From contig NZ_CP063189.1 in assembly GCF_028609805.1 (NCBI RefSeq), positions 186,001 to 250,000 on the forward strand: a stretch of DNA of 64,000 nt, written 5' to 3'. The stretch comes from Corynebacterium massiliense DSM 45435 (lineage in GTDB: Bacteria > Actinomycetota > Actinomycetes > Mycobacteriales > Mycobacteriaceae). The notes beneath the pieces were generated by a model. The model was not told the origin of the DNA. It did no database searches and was given only the letters and a program-made list of their open reading frames with translations. A program made the translations under genes and the position numbers. Below, one piece after another: positions 41,162 to 53,360 of this stretch; the first letter of the stretch is position 1; each line of letters begins with the position of its first letter.

Positions 41162-41782
41162 ATGGACATCAAGCATTTCACTACGTCCGGCAAGTTCCGC
41201 CTCGAGGGCAAGGAATGGGACGTGGACAATAACGTCTACATCGTGGGCGACGACACCGGCGTGTTCATCGTCGATCCCGCCCACGACCCGCAGGCGGTTA
41301 TCGATGCCGTGGGTAACCGCCCCGTCGAGGGCATCCTGCTCTCCCACGCGCACAACGACCACTGCGAGATCGCCCCGCAGCTCGCCGCGCATTACGACAC
41401 CGCAATCTACCTGCACCCGGACGACAAACAGCTGTGGGAAGAGACCAACGGCGACGCGGAGTTCACCGAACTGGAAGACCGCCAGCGCATCCTTCTTGCC
41501 GGCGAGCCCATTCAGGTGCTGCACACCCCGGGACACTCGCCGGGGTGCGTGGTGTTCTACCTCCCCAGCGAAGACACCCTGCTGTCCGGTGACACCCTGT
41601 TTTCCGGCGGCCCCGGGGCAACGGGCCGGAAGTACTCCGACTTCGACACCATCATCCAGTCGCTGCAGAACGTCGTGTTCAAGCTGCCGGAAGACACCAA
41701 GGTGCTGCCCGGCCACGGCGACTCCACCACCGTGGGGGCGGAGGCCGCGCGTATCGATGAGTACATCGAGCGCGGTTACTAG
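41162..41782 (+). CDS. Metallo-beta-lactamase-fold thioesterase-like hydrolase
   Basis: A 206-residue glyoxalase II-like protein. Metal ligands: H-A-H-N-D-H in LLSHAHNDHCE (about 59-65), the histidine in LHTPGHSPGCVV, the aspartate in LLSGDTLFSGGPGATGR, and the last histidine in VLPGHGDSTTVG. It is encoded three bases after the mycothiol-dependent dehydrogenase, so hydrolysis of S-formylmycothiol to formate is a reasonable inference; the substrate is not shown by the sequence. Confidence 0.8.
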   Translation: MDIKHFTTSGKFRLEGKEWDVDNNVYIVGDDTGVFIVDPAHDPQAVIDAVGNRPVEGILLSHAHNDHCEIAPQLAAHYDTAIYLHPDDKQLWEETNGDAEFTELEDRQRILLAGEPIQVLHTPGHSPGCVVFYLPSEDTLLSGDTLFSGGPGATGRKYSDFDTIIQSLQNVVFKLPEDTKVLPGHGDSTTVGAEAARIDEYIERGY

Positions 41783-41806
41783 GCGCAGACGAATACTCGT
41801 CTACGC
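41783..41806. terminator. Hairpin between convergent MBL and membrane-protein genes
   Basis: GCGCAGACGA pairs with TCGTCTACGC (one mismatch) around ATAC. It lies immediately after the plus-strand stop; no T-run follows. Confidence 0.4.
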
Positions 41807-41850
41807 TTAGGATGGTAGCGTCTCCTCCCAGGTGAGTCCGTCGACGCGGC

Positions 41851-42957
41851 TTAGTCGGCGGACGCGGCGTACTCGCGCTGCCGGTCACGGGCGCCATTGG
41901 TGATGCGCCGCAAATCGGCATCCGAGTCGAAGCCGGCACCGAGCGCGCCGGCCACCACGCCCATGGACGTGGACAGCCACGCGATGCGCAGGTAATGCGT
42001 GAACTCGGCCGGCTGCCCCAGTTGCTGGGCGAGGAATTCCGGGTCAATGACCGCCACGCCGCCGAGCAGGATGGCCACGAACAGCACTGCGTACAGGCCC
42101 ACCACCAGCATCCCGAGGGTCAATAGCGTCGAGCCGTTGTACAGCGCGATGACTGCTTTCGCCGAGTCGTTGCGGGGCCGGTCCCACAGCTTGTTCGACA
42201 CGATGAGCCAGGCGACCATGATGCAGATGGACACCACCGTGATAACCGCCATGCGCAGCGGGCTTAAAAAGGACGCCATCTGCCAGATGGAGCTATAAAA
42301 CACACCGAAAGCGCCGGTGCCCATCGCCGCGGCGAGCGCGCCGGACATTTTGGGCAACGTCGACCACGGCTCGTTTTGCTTCACCATCCCCACCATCGTG
42401 CGCACCAGCGCGCCGGGGCCGGAACGGCGGTAGGCGGAGCGTTGGTGCACGTCGCGGTGATTGGCATTGGAGCCGTCCCCGCGGCCGTTATCGGGTGCGA
42501 GCAGCGCGCTGCTGACTTCGGTGAGGCTTTCGCGTAGCCGATTGCGTGAGCCCGCGGCGCCGAAGACCGGGTTGCTCACAATTGCCACGTGCTCGTCGGG
42601 GAATTCCTCCACGGCGATAAGCGCCTGGCCGTCGTGGCGCGGCATTTCGGTGTGCAGGATGACCGCGTCGGCGTCCGCGCTGCCGGCGGCGTTCCCGTCG
42701 GCGTCCGCGCTGCCGGCGGCGTTCCCGTCGGCGTAGCCGTCGCGGAAGACACGAGCCTGCCGGTTGCCGGTCGTGTCATCAGCGCTGATGCGCAGCAGCT
42801 CGGACTGTACCGTCACCTCCGCCGCAAGCCCGCGCGCCGACTGTAGGTGGCGCTCGATGTCGGAGGCCACGGCCTGGGCGTCCTGCGTCGCCCGGCCGGG
42901 ATCGGCGACGATGAGGACGCGGCGTGTGGGGGCGGAAGTATCAGTTGTAGCGCTCAC
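41851..42957 (-). CDS. Conserved corynebacterial membrane protein of unknown function
   Basis: A 368-residue protein. The N-terminal soluble half begins VSATTDTSAPTRRVLIVADP and includes a DGNAAGSADA sequence repeated twice (about residues 78-98) caused by an exact 30-bp duplication. The C-terminal half has three to four helices (about 205-335), beginning SGALAAAMGTGAFGVFYSSI. The N-terminal part (VLIVADPG, VILHTEMPRHDGQALIAVEE) resembles a nucleotide-binding or receiver-like fold, but I do not recognise the family. The GTG at 42957 is favoured over a longer frame that runs through low-complexity Ser/Arg-rich sequence. Confidence 0.6.
   Translation of the reverse strand: MSATTDTSAPTRRVLIVADPGRATQDAQAVASDIERHLQSARGLAAEVTVQSELLRISADDTTGNRQARVFRDGYADGNAAGSADADGNAAGSADADAVILHTEMPRHDGQALIAVEEFPDEHVAIVSNPVFGAAGSRNRLRESLTEVSSALLAPDNGRGDGSNANHRDVHQRSAYRRSGPGALVRTMVGMVKQNEPWSTLPKMSGALAAAMGTGAFGVFYSSIWQMASFLSPLRMAVITVVSICIMVAWLIVSNKLWDRPRNDSAKAVIALYNGSTLLTLGMLVVGLYAVLFVAILLGGVAVIDPEFLAQQLGQPAEFTHYLRIAWLSTSMGVVAGALGAGFDSDADLRRITNGARDRQREYAASAD
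42671..42730. repeat. Perfect 30-bp tandem duplication inside a coding region
   Basis: Bases 42671-42700 and 42701-42730 are identical and in frame (30 is a multiple of three), giving the doubled DGNAAGSADA in the membrane protein. A third, partial copy is not evident beyond a few bases on either side. Confidence 0.95.
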
Positions 42958-43123
42958 GCCGCGGCACTCTACCAGCGAGTAGGTGTCGCTTAGCTTCGGG
43001 TTTTCTGGGTCCGCGGTCGCACTTTCGCTCTCGCTGAGGCTTTCGTTTTGTAGCGTGCGTGTTTCCGGGTATTTTCGGCGCAGATCCGGCGACTTTGCGG
43101 TCGAAAAATCCCGGGAACGTACG

Positions 43124-44008
43124 CTAGCGAGTGCTTTCTTCGGCCGCCCCGACGGCATCGAGGATGTACTTGCCATATCCCGAGCGCATCATCGGCTGGG
43201 CCAGGTCGCGGGCCTGCGCGGCGCTGATGAGTCCGGCCTCGAAGGCGGCCACCTCGGGTGAGCCGATGACCACCCCGGTGCGTTTCTGGATGACCTCGAC
43301 GTAGTCCGCGGCCTCCTGCATGGAGTCGATGGTGCCGGTATCCAGCCAAACATCGCCACGCTGCATGGTCATGACGTTGAGGTCACCGCGCTTGAGGTAG
43401 GCCTCGTTGACCGCCGTAATTTCCAGCTCGCCGCGGTCGCTGGGACGCAGCTGCTTGGCGATGTCAATGACCGAATTGTCGTAGAAATACAACCCCACCA
43501 CGGCGAAACTCGACTTCGGCACTTCTGGCTTTTCCTCGATGGACAACACGTGGCCCGCGGCGTCGAATTCCACGACGCCGTAGCGCTCCGGGTCGGAGAC
43601 CTCGTACGCGAAGATGGTGCCGCCCTGTTGAGAAGCACCAACCGATTCCAGCGCCGCGCTAAACCCGTTGCCGTTGAAGATGTTGTCGCCTAAGACGAGA
43701 GCCACCGAGTCATCGCCGATGAACTCCTCGCCGATGAGAAACGCCTGCGCTAGCCCATCCGGTGAGGGCTGCTCCGCGTAGGAGAGGGAAAGGCCGAGCT
43801 GCGAGCCATCGCCCAGCAAGCGCTTGAACCCGGACGCATCATCCGGGGTGGTGATGATGAGGATCTCCGTGACCCCCGCCTGGATGAGCGTGGTCAGCGG
43901 GTAGTAGATCATCGGCTTGTCGTAGACGGGCATCAGCTGTTTCGAGATGCCCTTGGTGATGGGGTAGAGGCGGGTGCCCGATCCGCCGGCCAGAATGATT
44001 CCCTTCAT
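43124..44008 (-). CDS. rmlA: Glucose-1-phosphate thymidylyltransferase RmlA
   Basis: First step of dTDP-rhamnose synthesis, joining glucose-1-phosphate and dTTP. The 294-residue protein opens [20 protein letters not shown], the nucleotide-binding signature, and carries [20 protein letters not shown] (metal-binding Asp) and [18 protein letters not shown]. Length is standard. Rhamnose links arabinogalactan to peptidoglycan in this genus. rmlA is separated from rmlCD and rmlB by the peptide-transporter operon, all on the same strand; in C. glutamicum I recall them adjacent. The ATG at 44008 is preferred to one nine bases upstream. Confidence 0.93.
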   Translation of the reverse strand: MKGIILAGGSGTRLYPITKGISKQLMPVYDKPMIYYPLTTLIQAGVTEILIITTPDDASGFKRLLGDGSQLGLSLSYAEQPSPDGLAQAFLIGEEFIGDDSVALVLGDNIFNGNGFSAALESVGASQQGGTIFAYEVSDPERYGVVEFDAAGHVLSIEEKPEVPKSSFAVVGLYFYDNSVIDIAKQLRPSDRGELEITAVNEAYLKRGDLNVMTMQRGDVWLDTGTIDSMQEAADYVEVIQKRTGVVIGSPEVAAFEAGLISAAQARDLAQPMMRSGYGKYILDAVGAAEESTR

Positions 44009-44027
44009 AAGCGGCAAGTCTACGAAA

Positions 44028-45689
44028 CTAGTGCAGGATGCTCAGCCCGGGCACTGAGTTGATGAGCGTTCGCGTGTAGTCCTCCTGTGGGTTATCGAAG
44101 ATGTCGGCGGTCCGTCCGCTTTCCACGATCCTGCCCCTCTGCATGACTGCGACCTCATCGGCGATCTGGCGGACCACGGCGAGATCGTGCGTAATGAACA
44201 GGTAGGTGAGCCCCAGGTCGCGCTGGAGATCCTCGAGGAGTTCCAAAACCTGGTGCTGGACCAGAACGTCTAACGCGGAGACCGCTTCGTCCAAGATGAG
44301 TACCTCCGGTTGCAAGGCGAGCGCTCGCGCAATGGCGATGCGTTGGCGCTGCCCGCCGGACAGCTCATTGGGATAGCGCCGCATGACAGATCGCGGCAAG
44401 GCGACCATGTCCAACAGATCCGCGACGCGCTGTTCGCGCTCTTTTCGGTTGCCAATCTTGTGCACGGCGAGCGGTTCTTCAATGCACGAGTAGATGGAAA
44501 ACGTCGGGTCCAGTGAGCCGTAGGGGTTTTGGAAGACCACCTGAACTTTGCGGCGGAAGTCCAACAACTTCTTGCCGCGCAGGTTGGTGGTGTCCTCACC
44601 GTCGATGTGCACGGTGCCGGACGTCGGTTCGAGAAGGTCCAGCACCATGTTCGCCACCGTTGACTTTCCGGATCCGGACTCGCCGACCAGCGCCAGGGTG
44701 GTGCCGCGGTGTACGTCGAAGGAAACATCGTCGACTGCGCGGAAGACCTTATCTTCTTCCTTTTGCACCCGCCCGCGGGCGGGGAATTCCTTCGTAAGAT
44801 TACGGGCGGCAATGACGACGTCTGCTTCGTTGGCGTCGAGTCGTTCGCGGTCTGCGGTCTCGTTTCTGGCCGCCAGTGACGGGGCGGCATCGACAAGCCG
44901 TCGCGTATAAGGGTGTTGCGGATCGGTGAGGATCTCCTGGGAAGGACCGGATTCGACCACGCGCCCGCGGTGCATCACCAGCAGGTGCTCAGCGCGTTCA
45001 GCTGCGAGTCCCAAGTCGTGGGTGATGAACAAGACGGCGTTGCCCAACTCTTGGGTGAGCGTATCGAGCCGGTCCAGGATCTGCTTCTGCACCGTCACAT
45101 CCAGCGCAGATGTCGGCTCGTCCGCGATGAGCAGGGTGGGCTGGGCAGCAAGTCCCACGCCGATGAGGGCGCGTTGGCGCATACCGCCGGAGAACTCGTG
45201 TGGGAACTGGCGGGCGCGGCGCTCTGCATCCGGAAGCCCCGCTTCCTCCAGAATTTCGGTTACCCGGTTCTTCCGGCTGGCCTTGTCGCCGATGTCGTTG
45301 GCCATCAACGACTCTTCGATCTGCGTGCCCACCCGCCACACCGGGTTGAGGTTGGACATTGGATCCTGCGGCACCAAACCGATCCGATTACCGCGCAAGT
45401 TCTCAAAGCCCTTGTGATCGAGGCGCGTGATGTCCTGCCCCTCGAAAAGGATCTGCCCCTCGGTCACGCGGCCGGTCCCCGGCAGCAGACCGAGGATGGA
45501 CATCGCCGTGGTGGACTTGCCGGAGCCAGACTCACCGACGATCGCGACGGACTGGCCCGGGTAAATGGTCATGTTTACGCCACGAACCGCCTCCACTAGG
45601 CCGGTGGAGGAGCTAAAAGCGATGTGGACATCGCGCATTTCCAGCAGCGGCGCTTGGGAGTTGGTGGGCTGTGCGGGGGTGGTAGTCAT
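44028..45689 (-). CDS. Peptide ABC transporter, fused double ATPase subunit (DppD-DppF type)
   Basis: A 553-residue protein with two complete ABC ATPase domains. Domain 1 has Walker [19 protein letters not shown], signature [12 protein letters not shown] and Walker [13 protein letters not shown]; domain 2 has [33 protein letters not shown] and [12 protein letters not shown], where the usual EP after Asp is EA. Both have the oligopeptide C-terminal extension ([28 protein letters not shown]). It energises uptake through the two permeases encoded just upstream (2-base gap). The end abuts rmlA without a terminator. Confidence 0.9.
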   Translation of the reverse strand: MTTTPAQPTNSQAPLLEMRDVHIAFSSSTGLVEAVRGVNMTIYPGQSVAIVGESGSGKSTTAMSILGLLPGTGRVTEGQILFEGQDITRLDHKGFENLRGNRIGLVPQDPMSNLNPVWRVGTQIEESLMANDIGDKASRKNRVTEILEEAGLPDAERRARQFPHEFSGGMRQRALIGVGLAAQPTLLIADEPTSALDVTVQKQILDRLDTLTQELGNAVLFITHDLGLAAERAEHLLVMHRGRVVESGPSQEILTDPQHPYTRRLVDAAPSLAARNETADRERLDANEADVVIAARNLTKEFPARGRVQKEEDKVFRAVDDVSFDVHRGTTLALVGESGSGKSTVANMVLDLLEPTSGTVHIDGEDTTNLRGKKLLDFRRKVQVVFQNPYGSLDPTFSIYSCIEEPLAVHKIGNRKEREQRVADLLDMVALPRSVMRRYPNELSGGQRQRIAIARALALQPEVLILDEAVSALDVLVQHQVLELLEDLQRDLGLTYLFITHDLAVVRQIADEVAVMQRGRIVESGRTADIFDNPQEDYTRTLINSVPGLSILH

Positions 45690-45691
45690 AG

Positions 45692-46741
45692 TTACTTCTT
45701 CCTCGCCTTCGGGTCGAGGGCGTCGCGCACGACGTCGCCCATCATGATGAAACTCAACACGGTCAGCCCCAAAGCGCCGGCCGGGTAGAACAAAACGCCG
45801 GGTTTAATGCGCAGGGAGTTCTGCGCGTCGGAAATGTCGGCGCCCCAAGAGACGAAGGTCGGGGGCAGGCCGATTCCGAGGAAGGACAAGGTGGCTTCGG
45901 CCACGATGAAAGAGCCAAGTGCCACGGTGGCGTAGGCGATGATGGGCGCAGCGGCGTTGGGCAGTACATGGCTGGTAAGAATGCGCCAGGTCGACGCGCC
46001 CAGAGCGCGGGCGGACTGCACGTATTCCTCGTGCTTAATGCGCATGGCCTCACCGCGGGTAATGCGCGCGATACTCACCCAGCCGAACATGCCGAGGACG
46101 AGTGCGACAGTGAGGATCGTGCGGTATTCCTTGAACATCTGCATGACCACGATCGCGGCGAGCACCAGCGGGACGGCGAAGAAGACATCCACCACGCGGG
46201 AGAGGACCGCGTCGATCCAGCCGCCGAAGTAACCCGCGATTGCGCCGATCACCGAGCCCAGGATGGTGACCATGATCGTCGCAATGACGCCGACGGCGAC
46301 GGAGGCGCGGGCACCGTAGATGACACGGGAGTAGATGTCGCACCCTTGGCGGTTAAAGCCGAACGGGTGGCCGGGCTCGGCATCTGCCAAGGACCGCGTC
46401 AGTTCACAAGCGCGGGGATCGGTACTGGTGAATAGCTGGGGCGCGACGGCGATGGCGATGGCCGCGACGATGAGCGCTGCGGACACCCAAAACAGCGGTC
46501 GCCGGCGCAAGTACTTCCAGGCTTCACCCCACTGAGATGAGGGTGCGGACTCGTCCTGGACCGCATCCACCGCACCGAGGCCCTGCTCGTCTACCTCGGC
46601 GATATAGCGTTCTTGGCCAGGAAGCGGTGCGCTATTGGTGCTTGTTGCGTTGCGGCGCCGGCCGCGGTCGGGCTGGACGCCCTGGGTCAGCTGTTCCTCG
46701 CCGAGTTCGGCGGCATAGAAATTCTTCTTCGGGCTAGGCAT
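45692..46741 (-). CDS. Peptide ABC transporter permease (DppC/OppC type)
   Basis: A 349-residue membrane permease. A long polar N-terminus (about 1-85) precedes the OppC-type first helix; five further helices follow, with the EAA loop IARITRGEAMRIKHEEYVQS and ARALGASTWRILTSHVLPNA contacting the ATPase. The ATG at 46741 overlaps the end of the preceding permease gene by eight bases, fixing the start and indicating coupling; an in-frame start 54 bases upstream lies within that gene. Confidence 0.88.
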   Translation of the reverse strand: MPSPKKNFYAAELGEEQLTQGVQPDRGRRRNATSTNSAPLPGQERYIAEVDEQGLGAVDAVQDESAPSSQWGEAWKYLRRRPLFWVSAALIVAAIAIAVAPQLFTSTDPRACELTRSLADAEPGHPFGFNRQGCDIYSRVIYGARASVAVGVIATIMVTILGSVIGAIAGYFGGWIDAVLSRVVDVFFAVPLVLAAIVVMQMFKEYRTILTVALVLGMFGWVSIARITRGEAMRIKHEEYVQSARALGASTWRILTSHVLPNAAAPIIAYATVALGSFIVAEATLSFLGIGLPPTFVSWGADISDAQNSLRIKPGVLFYPAGALGLTVLSFIMMGDVVRDALDPKARKK

Positions 46742-47660
46742 AGCGAATCCTTGGGTCGAGCACTGCGTACAGAAGGTCCACGAGCAGGTTGACAACGATG
46801 TAGATGGTCACCAGGGCGGTGGTGAAAGACACCACGGTGGCGGGCTCACCGCGCAGGATTGCCTGATACATCGTGCCGCCCACGCCGTTGATGCCGAAGA
46901 TGCCTTCGGTAATGATCGCGCCGGTCATGAGCGCACCGAGATCCGCGCCGACGAAGGTCACCACCGGAATGAGCGAGTTACGCAACACGTGGTGGGTCAT
47001 CACGCGGCGGTTGCCCAGGCCCTTAGCGCGAGCGGTGCGCACATAGTCGGCACTTAAGTTCTCACTGACGGATTGCCGGGTCAGGCGAATGACATAAGCA
47101 AACGACAGCGCCCCGAGCACGATTGCTGGCATGAGGAGGTTGTAGAAGTTGGCGGTCGCACCGACGGTCGCGGGAAGAAGACTCCACTTGATGCCCACGA
47201 GGTACTGGAATACGAACCCGATGACGAACGACGGGACGGCGATGACAACGAGAGAGACAACCAACACGGTGGAATCGAAGAACCCGCCGCGGCGAACGCC
47301 CGAGATGATGCCGAAGAGGACACCGAAGATGAGCTCAAAGCCCACGGCCATGACCGCGAGGTAGAGGGTCACCGGGAAGGCGTTAGCCATGACCTCGCTA
47401 ACCGGAACTCCCGAGAATGTGGTTCCAAAATCGAGGGTGAAGATACCTTTGAGGTACAGCAGGTACTGGACAAAGAATGGTTTGTCCAGGTTGTACTCGG
47501 CGGTGATTCGCTCGCGTGCTGCCTCCGACAACCCGCGATCCCCGCCTAAGGCCTCAACCGGGTCGCCCGGCATGAGGAACACCAGTGCGTAGATAAGTAG
47601 TGTGGCGCCGAAAAATACAGGGATCATCTGCAAGACGCGCCGACCGACGTAGCGGAGCAT
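46734..47660 (-). CDS. Peptide ABC transporter permease (DppB/OppB type)
   Basis: A 308-residue permease with six helices. It begins MLRYVGRRVLQMIPVFFGAT, the standard OppB first helix, has the periplasmic loop GDRGLSEAARERITAEYNLD, and the EAA loop VRTARAKGLGNRRVMTHHVL. It pairs with the DppC-type permease. Twelve bases after the binding-protein gene. Confidence 0.9.
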   Translation of the reverse strand: MLRYVGRRVLQMIPVFFGATLLIYALVFLMPGDPVEALGGDRGLSEAARERITAEYNLDKPFFVQYLLYLKGIFTLDFGTTFSGVPVSEVMANAFPVTLYLAVMAVGFELIFGVLFGIISGVRRGGFFDSTVLVVSLVVIAVPSFVIGFVFQYLVGIKWSLLPATVGATANFYNLLMPAIVLGALSFAYVIRLTRQSVSENLSADYVRTARAKGLGNRRVMTHHVLRNSLIPVVTFVGADLGALMTGAIITEGIFGINGVGGTMYQAILRGEPATVVSFTTALVTIYIVVNLLVDLLYAVLDPRIRYA

Positions 47661-47672
47661 AGAGTGGTTTCC

Positions 47673-49325
47673 TTACTGCTGTTTTTCGTCCTTCGTGATG
47701 GCGTAGTAACTCGGTTGTTGGCGCCAGGTGAAGTCAACGTTGTCGACGTTTTCTGACGTGCCGCCGGTCGTGTTCTCGTACCACAGTGGGATGACCGGGA
47801 GGTCCTGGAAGAGGATTTCCTGTGCTTGGTTGTAAATCTCGGTTGCCTGCTCGGGGCTTTTCGCTCCCGACGCCTTAGCTAACAGCCGGTCGAACTCGGG
47901 GTTGGAGTAGTCGCCATCGTTGGAGCCGCCCTGGCTGCCGTAGAGGGGAGTGAGGAAGTTCTCGACGGACGGGTATTCGCCTACCCAGCCAGTGCGGAAC
48001 GGCGTTTCGATGGTGCGGCTGGTGACATCGTCACGCATGGATTTGAAGTCTGGGTATGCCTCGCCGTGTGCTTCGATCCCCAGCACGTTCTTGATGGAGT
48101 TCGCGACGGCCTCGGCCCACGCCTTGTTTCCTGCGCCGTCCGAGTTGTAGGCGAGCTGGAAATCGCCGTCCCACTTGTCGATGTCGTCCGCTTGCTTCCA
48201 CAACTCCTTGGCCTTTTCCGGATCGAACTCGGTGACCTCGTTTCCAGGAATGTCCGAGTCGTAGCCAGGAATAGCGGGGGAGGAGAAGTCCTTGGCGGGT
48301 GTCTTCGTGCCAGCGAAGATGGTGTCGATGATTTGCTGGCGGTCGATGGCGTGGGAAATGGCCTGCCGGCGCAGCTTTCCTTCCTCGCCGCTGAAGTGGT
48401 CGAGGCGCTCCGGAATCGTAAACGAGGTGAATCCGGCATATGGCTTGTTGACTGCCCGATCACCTAAGTCCTCCTTGTAGGTGGTCATTGCGGTGTCGGG
48501 CACCGCTTCGATGACGTCGAGGTTGTTGGAGAGGAGATCGGCGTACGCAGCATCGGGGGAGGCGTAGAAATTGAACTGCACACCCTCGTTCTGTGCCTTC
48601 CGGTCACCGTTGTATTCCTCGTTGGGAACCACGGTCGCACCCTGGTTGTGGCCCCAACCTGCGAGCTTGTAGGGGCCGTTGCCGATGGGCTCTTCGCCGA
48701 ACGCGTCAATGTCGTCAAAGGCCTGCTCCGGGAGCGGGGAAAAGACGTTGTAGCCGAGCCGTTCTTCGAAACCAGCCACGGGCTCGCTTAAGACGATGCG
48801 GAAAGTGCGGTCATCGATGACCTGCAGCCCCTCCATCGACGTGGCGCCTTCCTCATAGCCTTTGATCGGTTCGAAGACATATGCGTTGAGGTGGGAGTTT
48901 TCCACCGCGAAATTCCACGCGTCGACGAAGGAATGCGAGGTGACCGGGGAGCCGTCGCTGAACTTCGTGTCTTTCAGGTGGACGGTGTACTCCGTGTTGT
49001 CTTCGTTGGAATCGATGGACTCAGCCGTTTCCAGGTGGCTGTTGCCCTCGGCATCGTGGTAGGTCAGCCCGGCAAATAGGCAGTCGATGATGCGGGAGCC
49101 GCCAACCTCATTCGTGTTGGTGGGGATGAGCGGGTTCTGCGGCTCGGTCCCCTCTGTGACGACGTAATTTTCGTCGCCGCCACCGGTGATGCCGTTGCTG
49201 TTATCCACCGAGCATCCGGCGATTCCGAGCAACCCGATAGACCCAGCCACGCTGATGGTGGATAAGGCGGCCCGCTTGGCTCTGCCCAGCCTGGTTCTTA
49301 CAGGACGACGTTCTGGGTAAGCCAT
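47673..49325 (-). CDS. Peptide-binding lipoprotein of the ABC transporter (SBP_bac_5)
   Basis: A 550-residue family 5 solute-binding protein, first gene of the transporter operon. The signal ends in the lipobox LLGIAGC, with the lipidated cysteine at residue 38. Typical family motifs are YVVTEGTEPQNPLIPTNTNE at the start of the mature protein, TKFSDGSPVTSHSFVDAWNF, EEPIGNGPYKLAGW and the late PVIPLWYENTTGG. Its ligand is probably short peptides. A GGAGG lies seven bases before the ATG. Immediately upstream are a GlxR-like site and an inverted repeat. Confidence 0.9.
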   Translation of the reverse strand: MAYPERRPVRTRLGRAKRAALSTISVAGSIGLLGIAGCSVDNSNGITGGGDENYVVTEGTEPQNPLIPTNTNEVGGSRIIDCLFAGLTYHDAEGNSHLETAESIDSNEDNTEYTVHLKDTKFSDGSPVTSHSFVDAWNFAVENSHLNAYVFEPIKGYEEGATSMEGLQVIDDRTFRIVLSEPVAGFEERLGYNVFSPLPEQAFDDIDAFGEEPIGNGPYKLAGWGHNQGATVVPNEEYNGDRKAQNEGVQFNFYASPDAAYADLLSNNLDVIEAVPDTAMTTYKEDLGDRAVNKPYAGFTSFTIPERLDHFSGEEGKLRRQAISHAIDRQQIIDTIFAGTKTPAKDFSSPAIPGYDSDIPGNEVTEFDPEKAKELWKQADDIDKWDGDFQLAYNSDGAGNKAWAEAVANSIKNVLGIEAHGEAYPDFKSMRDDVTSRTIETPFRTGWVGEYPSVENFLTPLYGSQGGSNDGDYSNPEFDRLLAKASGAKSPEQATEIYNQAQEILFQDLPVIPLWYENTTGGTSENVDNVDFTWRQQPSYYAITKDEKQQ

Positions 49326-49365
49326 GTAAACCTCCGCAATGATCTGAAAAACAGATCCCTCGTTC

Positions 49366-49388
49366 TGTGAATTTGGTTACAAGTAACC
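49366..49388. promoter_or_regulatory. GlxR-like site and overlapping palindrome upstream of the peptide transporter operon
   Basis: TGTGAATTTGGTTACA (49366-49381) matches ten of the twelve fixed bases of the GlxR consensus. Overlapping its right half is a perfect palindrome GGTTAC-AA-GTAACC (49375-49388). Both lie 41-63 bases upstream of the start of the minus-strand operon. The remaining gap to the end of rmlCD (49389-49446) shows nothing else. Confidence 0.45.
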
Positions 49389-49446
49389 TACCCGAAGGTC
49401 ACATTTTTCGATCGAAATTCGGAAGTTCTTTTTGGTTTGCGTTGGT

Positions 49447-50850
49447 TTATGCAGACAACGCGAGCCACAGCGCGAGCCCCGCCCGCCAGTTGCCGGGGGT
49501 GAAACCGGTCGCCGCGATCTTGTCCGTGGACAGCGTCGAATCCGCTGGGCGCGGTGCTTGGGGGCCGGCCTTGGCGGCGTAGTCCGCACCGCTGACCGGG
49601 TGGACGTTGGAGGGGTCGTCGCCGGCGCCGATGAACACGGCCATGGCGAGCTCGTCCCGGGAGACCGCATCGCCCGCGGAGGTGACGTGGTACGTGCCGT
49701 ACGGGGCCTTGTCCGGGCCACAGGTAAGTAGGTGCTTAATCCCCTTCGCCAGGTCCTCGGCGTAGGTGGGGCGGCCGCGCTCGTCGTGGACGACGTCGGG
49801 CTGGACGCCCTTCTGGCAAAGATCGCGCATGGTGCGCACGAAGTTCTTGCCGTCGCCGAAAACCCAAGCGGTGCGCACCACGTAATGCTGCGGGGCGACG
49901 CGGGCGGATTCCTCCCCGGCGGCCTTCGCCGCGCCGTAGAAGTTAACCGGCGCGGGCAGATCTTCTTCGGTGAACTCCGTGCCGTTGGCGGGCGGGTTCT
50001 GCCCGAAGACGAAGTCGGTGGATACATGCACCAGGGTCAGATCGAAGCGTTGTGCAATCTGCGCGAGCCGGCGCGGAGCGGCGGCGTTGACCTGCCAGCA
50101 CGCGGCGCGGTCCTCCTCGGCGCCGTTGACGTCGTTGTAGGCCGCGCAGTTGATGATCGCGCGGTAGTCGCGCCAGTTGCGCGACTCGGCGTCCGCCTGC
50201 GTGATGTCGAAGTCCGCGTGGGAGGCGAATTCGGTGCTGTCGTTGGGCAGCACCGCCCGTAGCGCCCGGCCCAGCTGCCCGTTCGCGCCGGTAACAAGCA
50301 CCTTCTTGGGTTTCACGGTGGCGGTATCCCCGGTGGCATCGGCAAGCGCGGGGTGCTCTTCGTCCTTGGCGGAGACCTCCGTGGGCTCCAGCGGCCAGTC
50401 GATCTCGCGGTAGGAACAGAACGCGTACTGGGCGTCCGGCGACCAGCGATCGTTGACTAGGTAGATGTAGGTCGTGTTGTCTTCCAAGGCCTGGAAGCCG
50501 TTGGCCACGCCGCGGGGGACGAAGACGGCGGTGTCCGGGCCGATCTCGCAGCCGAACTTCTCGCCGTACGTGTCCGAGCCTTCCCGCATGTCCACCCACG
50601 CGCCGTAGACCCGGCCGTTTGCCACCGAGACGTACTTGTCCCACGGCTCGGCGTGCATGCCGCGGGTGGCGCCGCGCTTCGCGTTGAAGCTGACGTTGTT
50701 TTGCACCGGGCGGAACGTGTCGGCCTGAGTGCTGAGCCCGCGGCGCGGGAACGTCCAGTTCTCCTTGAACCAGCCGCGGTTATCGCCATGGACGTCCAGC
50801 TGCGTGACCACGAGCCCGGCAATGGGCGTCGTCGAAGTGGGTGTTGACAT
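49447..50850 (-). CDS. rmlCD: Fused dTDP-4-keto-6-deoxyglucose 3,5-epimerase and dTDP-4-keto-rhamnose reductase RmlCD
   Basis: A 467-residue bifunctional enzyme giving the last two steps of dTDP-L-rhamnose synthesis. The N-terminal cupin (about 1-180) is RmlC: DNRGWFKENWTFPRRG, QNNVSFNAKRGATRGMHAEP with the catalytic His, and VFVPRGVANGFQAL. A linker of about 20 residues leads to the RmlD reductase, starting KKVLVTGANGQLGRAL, with STDFVFGQNPP and the Y-x-x-x-K in VNFYGAAKAAGEE. The fusion is a corynebacterial trait. Ten bases after rmlB. The ATG at 50850 begins MSTPTSTTPIAG. Confidence 0.93.
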   Translation of the reverse strand: MSTPTSTTPIAGLVVTQLDVHGDNRGWFKENWTFPRRGLSTQADTFRPVQNNVSFNAKRGATRGMHAEPWDKYVSVANGRVYGAWVDMREGSDTYGEKFGCEIGPDTAVFVPRGVANGFQALEDNTTYIYLVNDRWSPDAQYAFCSYREIDWPLEPTEVSAKDEEHPALADATGDTATVKPKKVLVTGANGQLGRALRAVLPNDSTEFASHADFDITQADAESRNWRDYRAIINCAAYNDVNGAEEDRAACWQVNAAAPRRLAQIAQRFDLTLVHVSTDFVFGQNPPANGTEFTEEDLPAPVNFYGAAKAAGEESARVAPQHYVVRTAWVFGDGKNFVRTMRDLCQKGVQPDVVHDERGRPTYAEDLAKGIKHLLTCGPDKAPYGTYHVTSAGDAVSRDELAMAVFIGAGDDPSNVHPVSGADYAAKAGPQAPRPADSTLSTDKIAATGFTPGNWRAGLALWLALSA

Positions 50851-50860
50851 GACCGCCACT

Positions 50861-53283
<2,423 letters not shown>

Positions 53284-53360
53284 AGTGCCGTCATCCTATC
53301 GCCCCGGAAAGGAAGGAAGGCCGGAGAGGTCCGGACAGGCCGTCGGCCCGGAGAGGCTCT

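Noticed and set aside
42958..43176. N-terminal extension of the membrane protein upstream of GTG 42957
   Set aside because: The extra 73 codons are Ser/Arg/Glu-rich low-complexity sequence running toward rmlA's end and have no ribosome binding site support.
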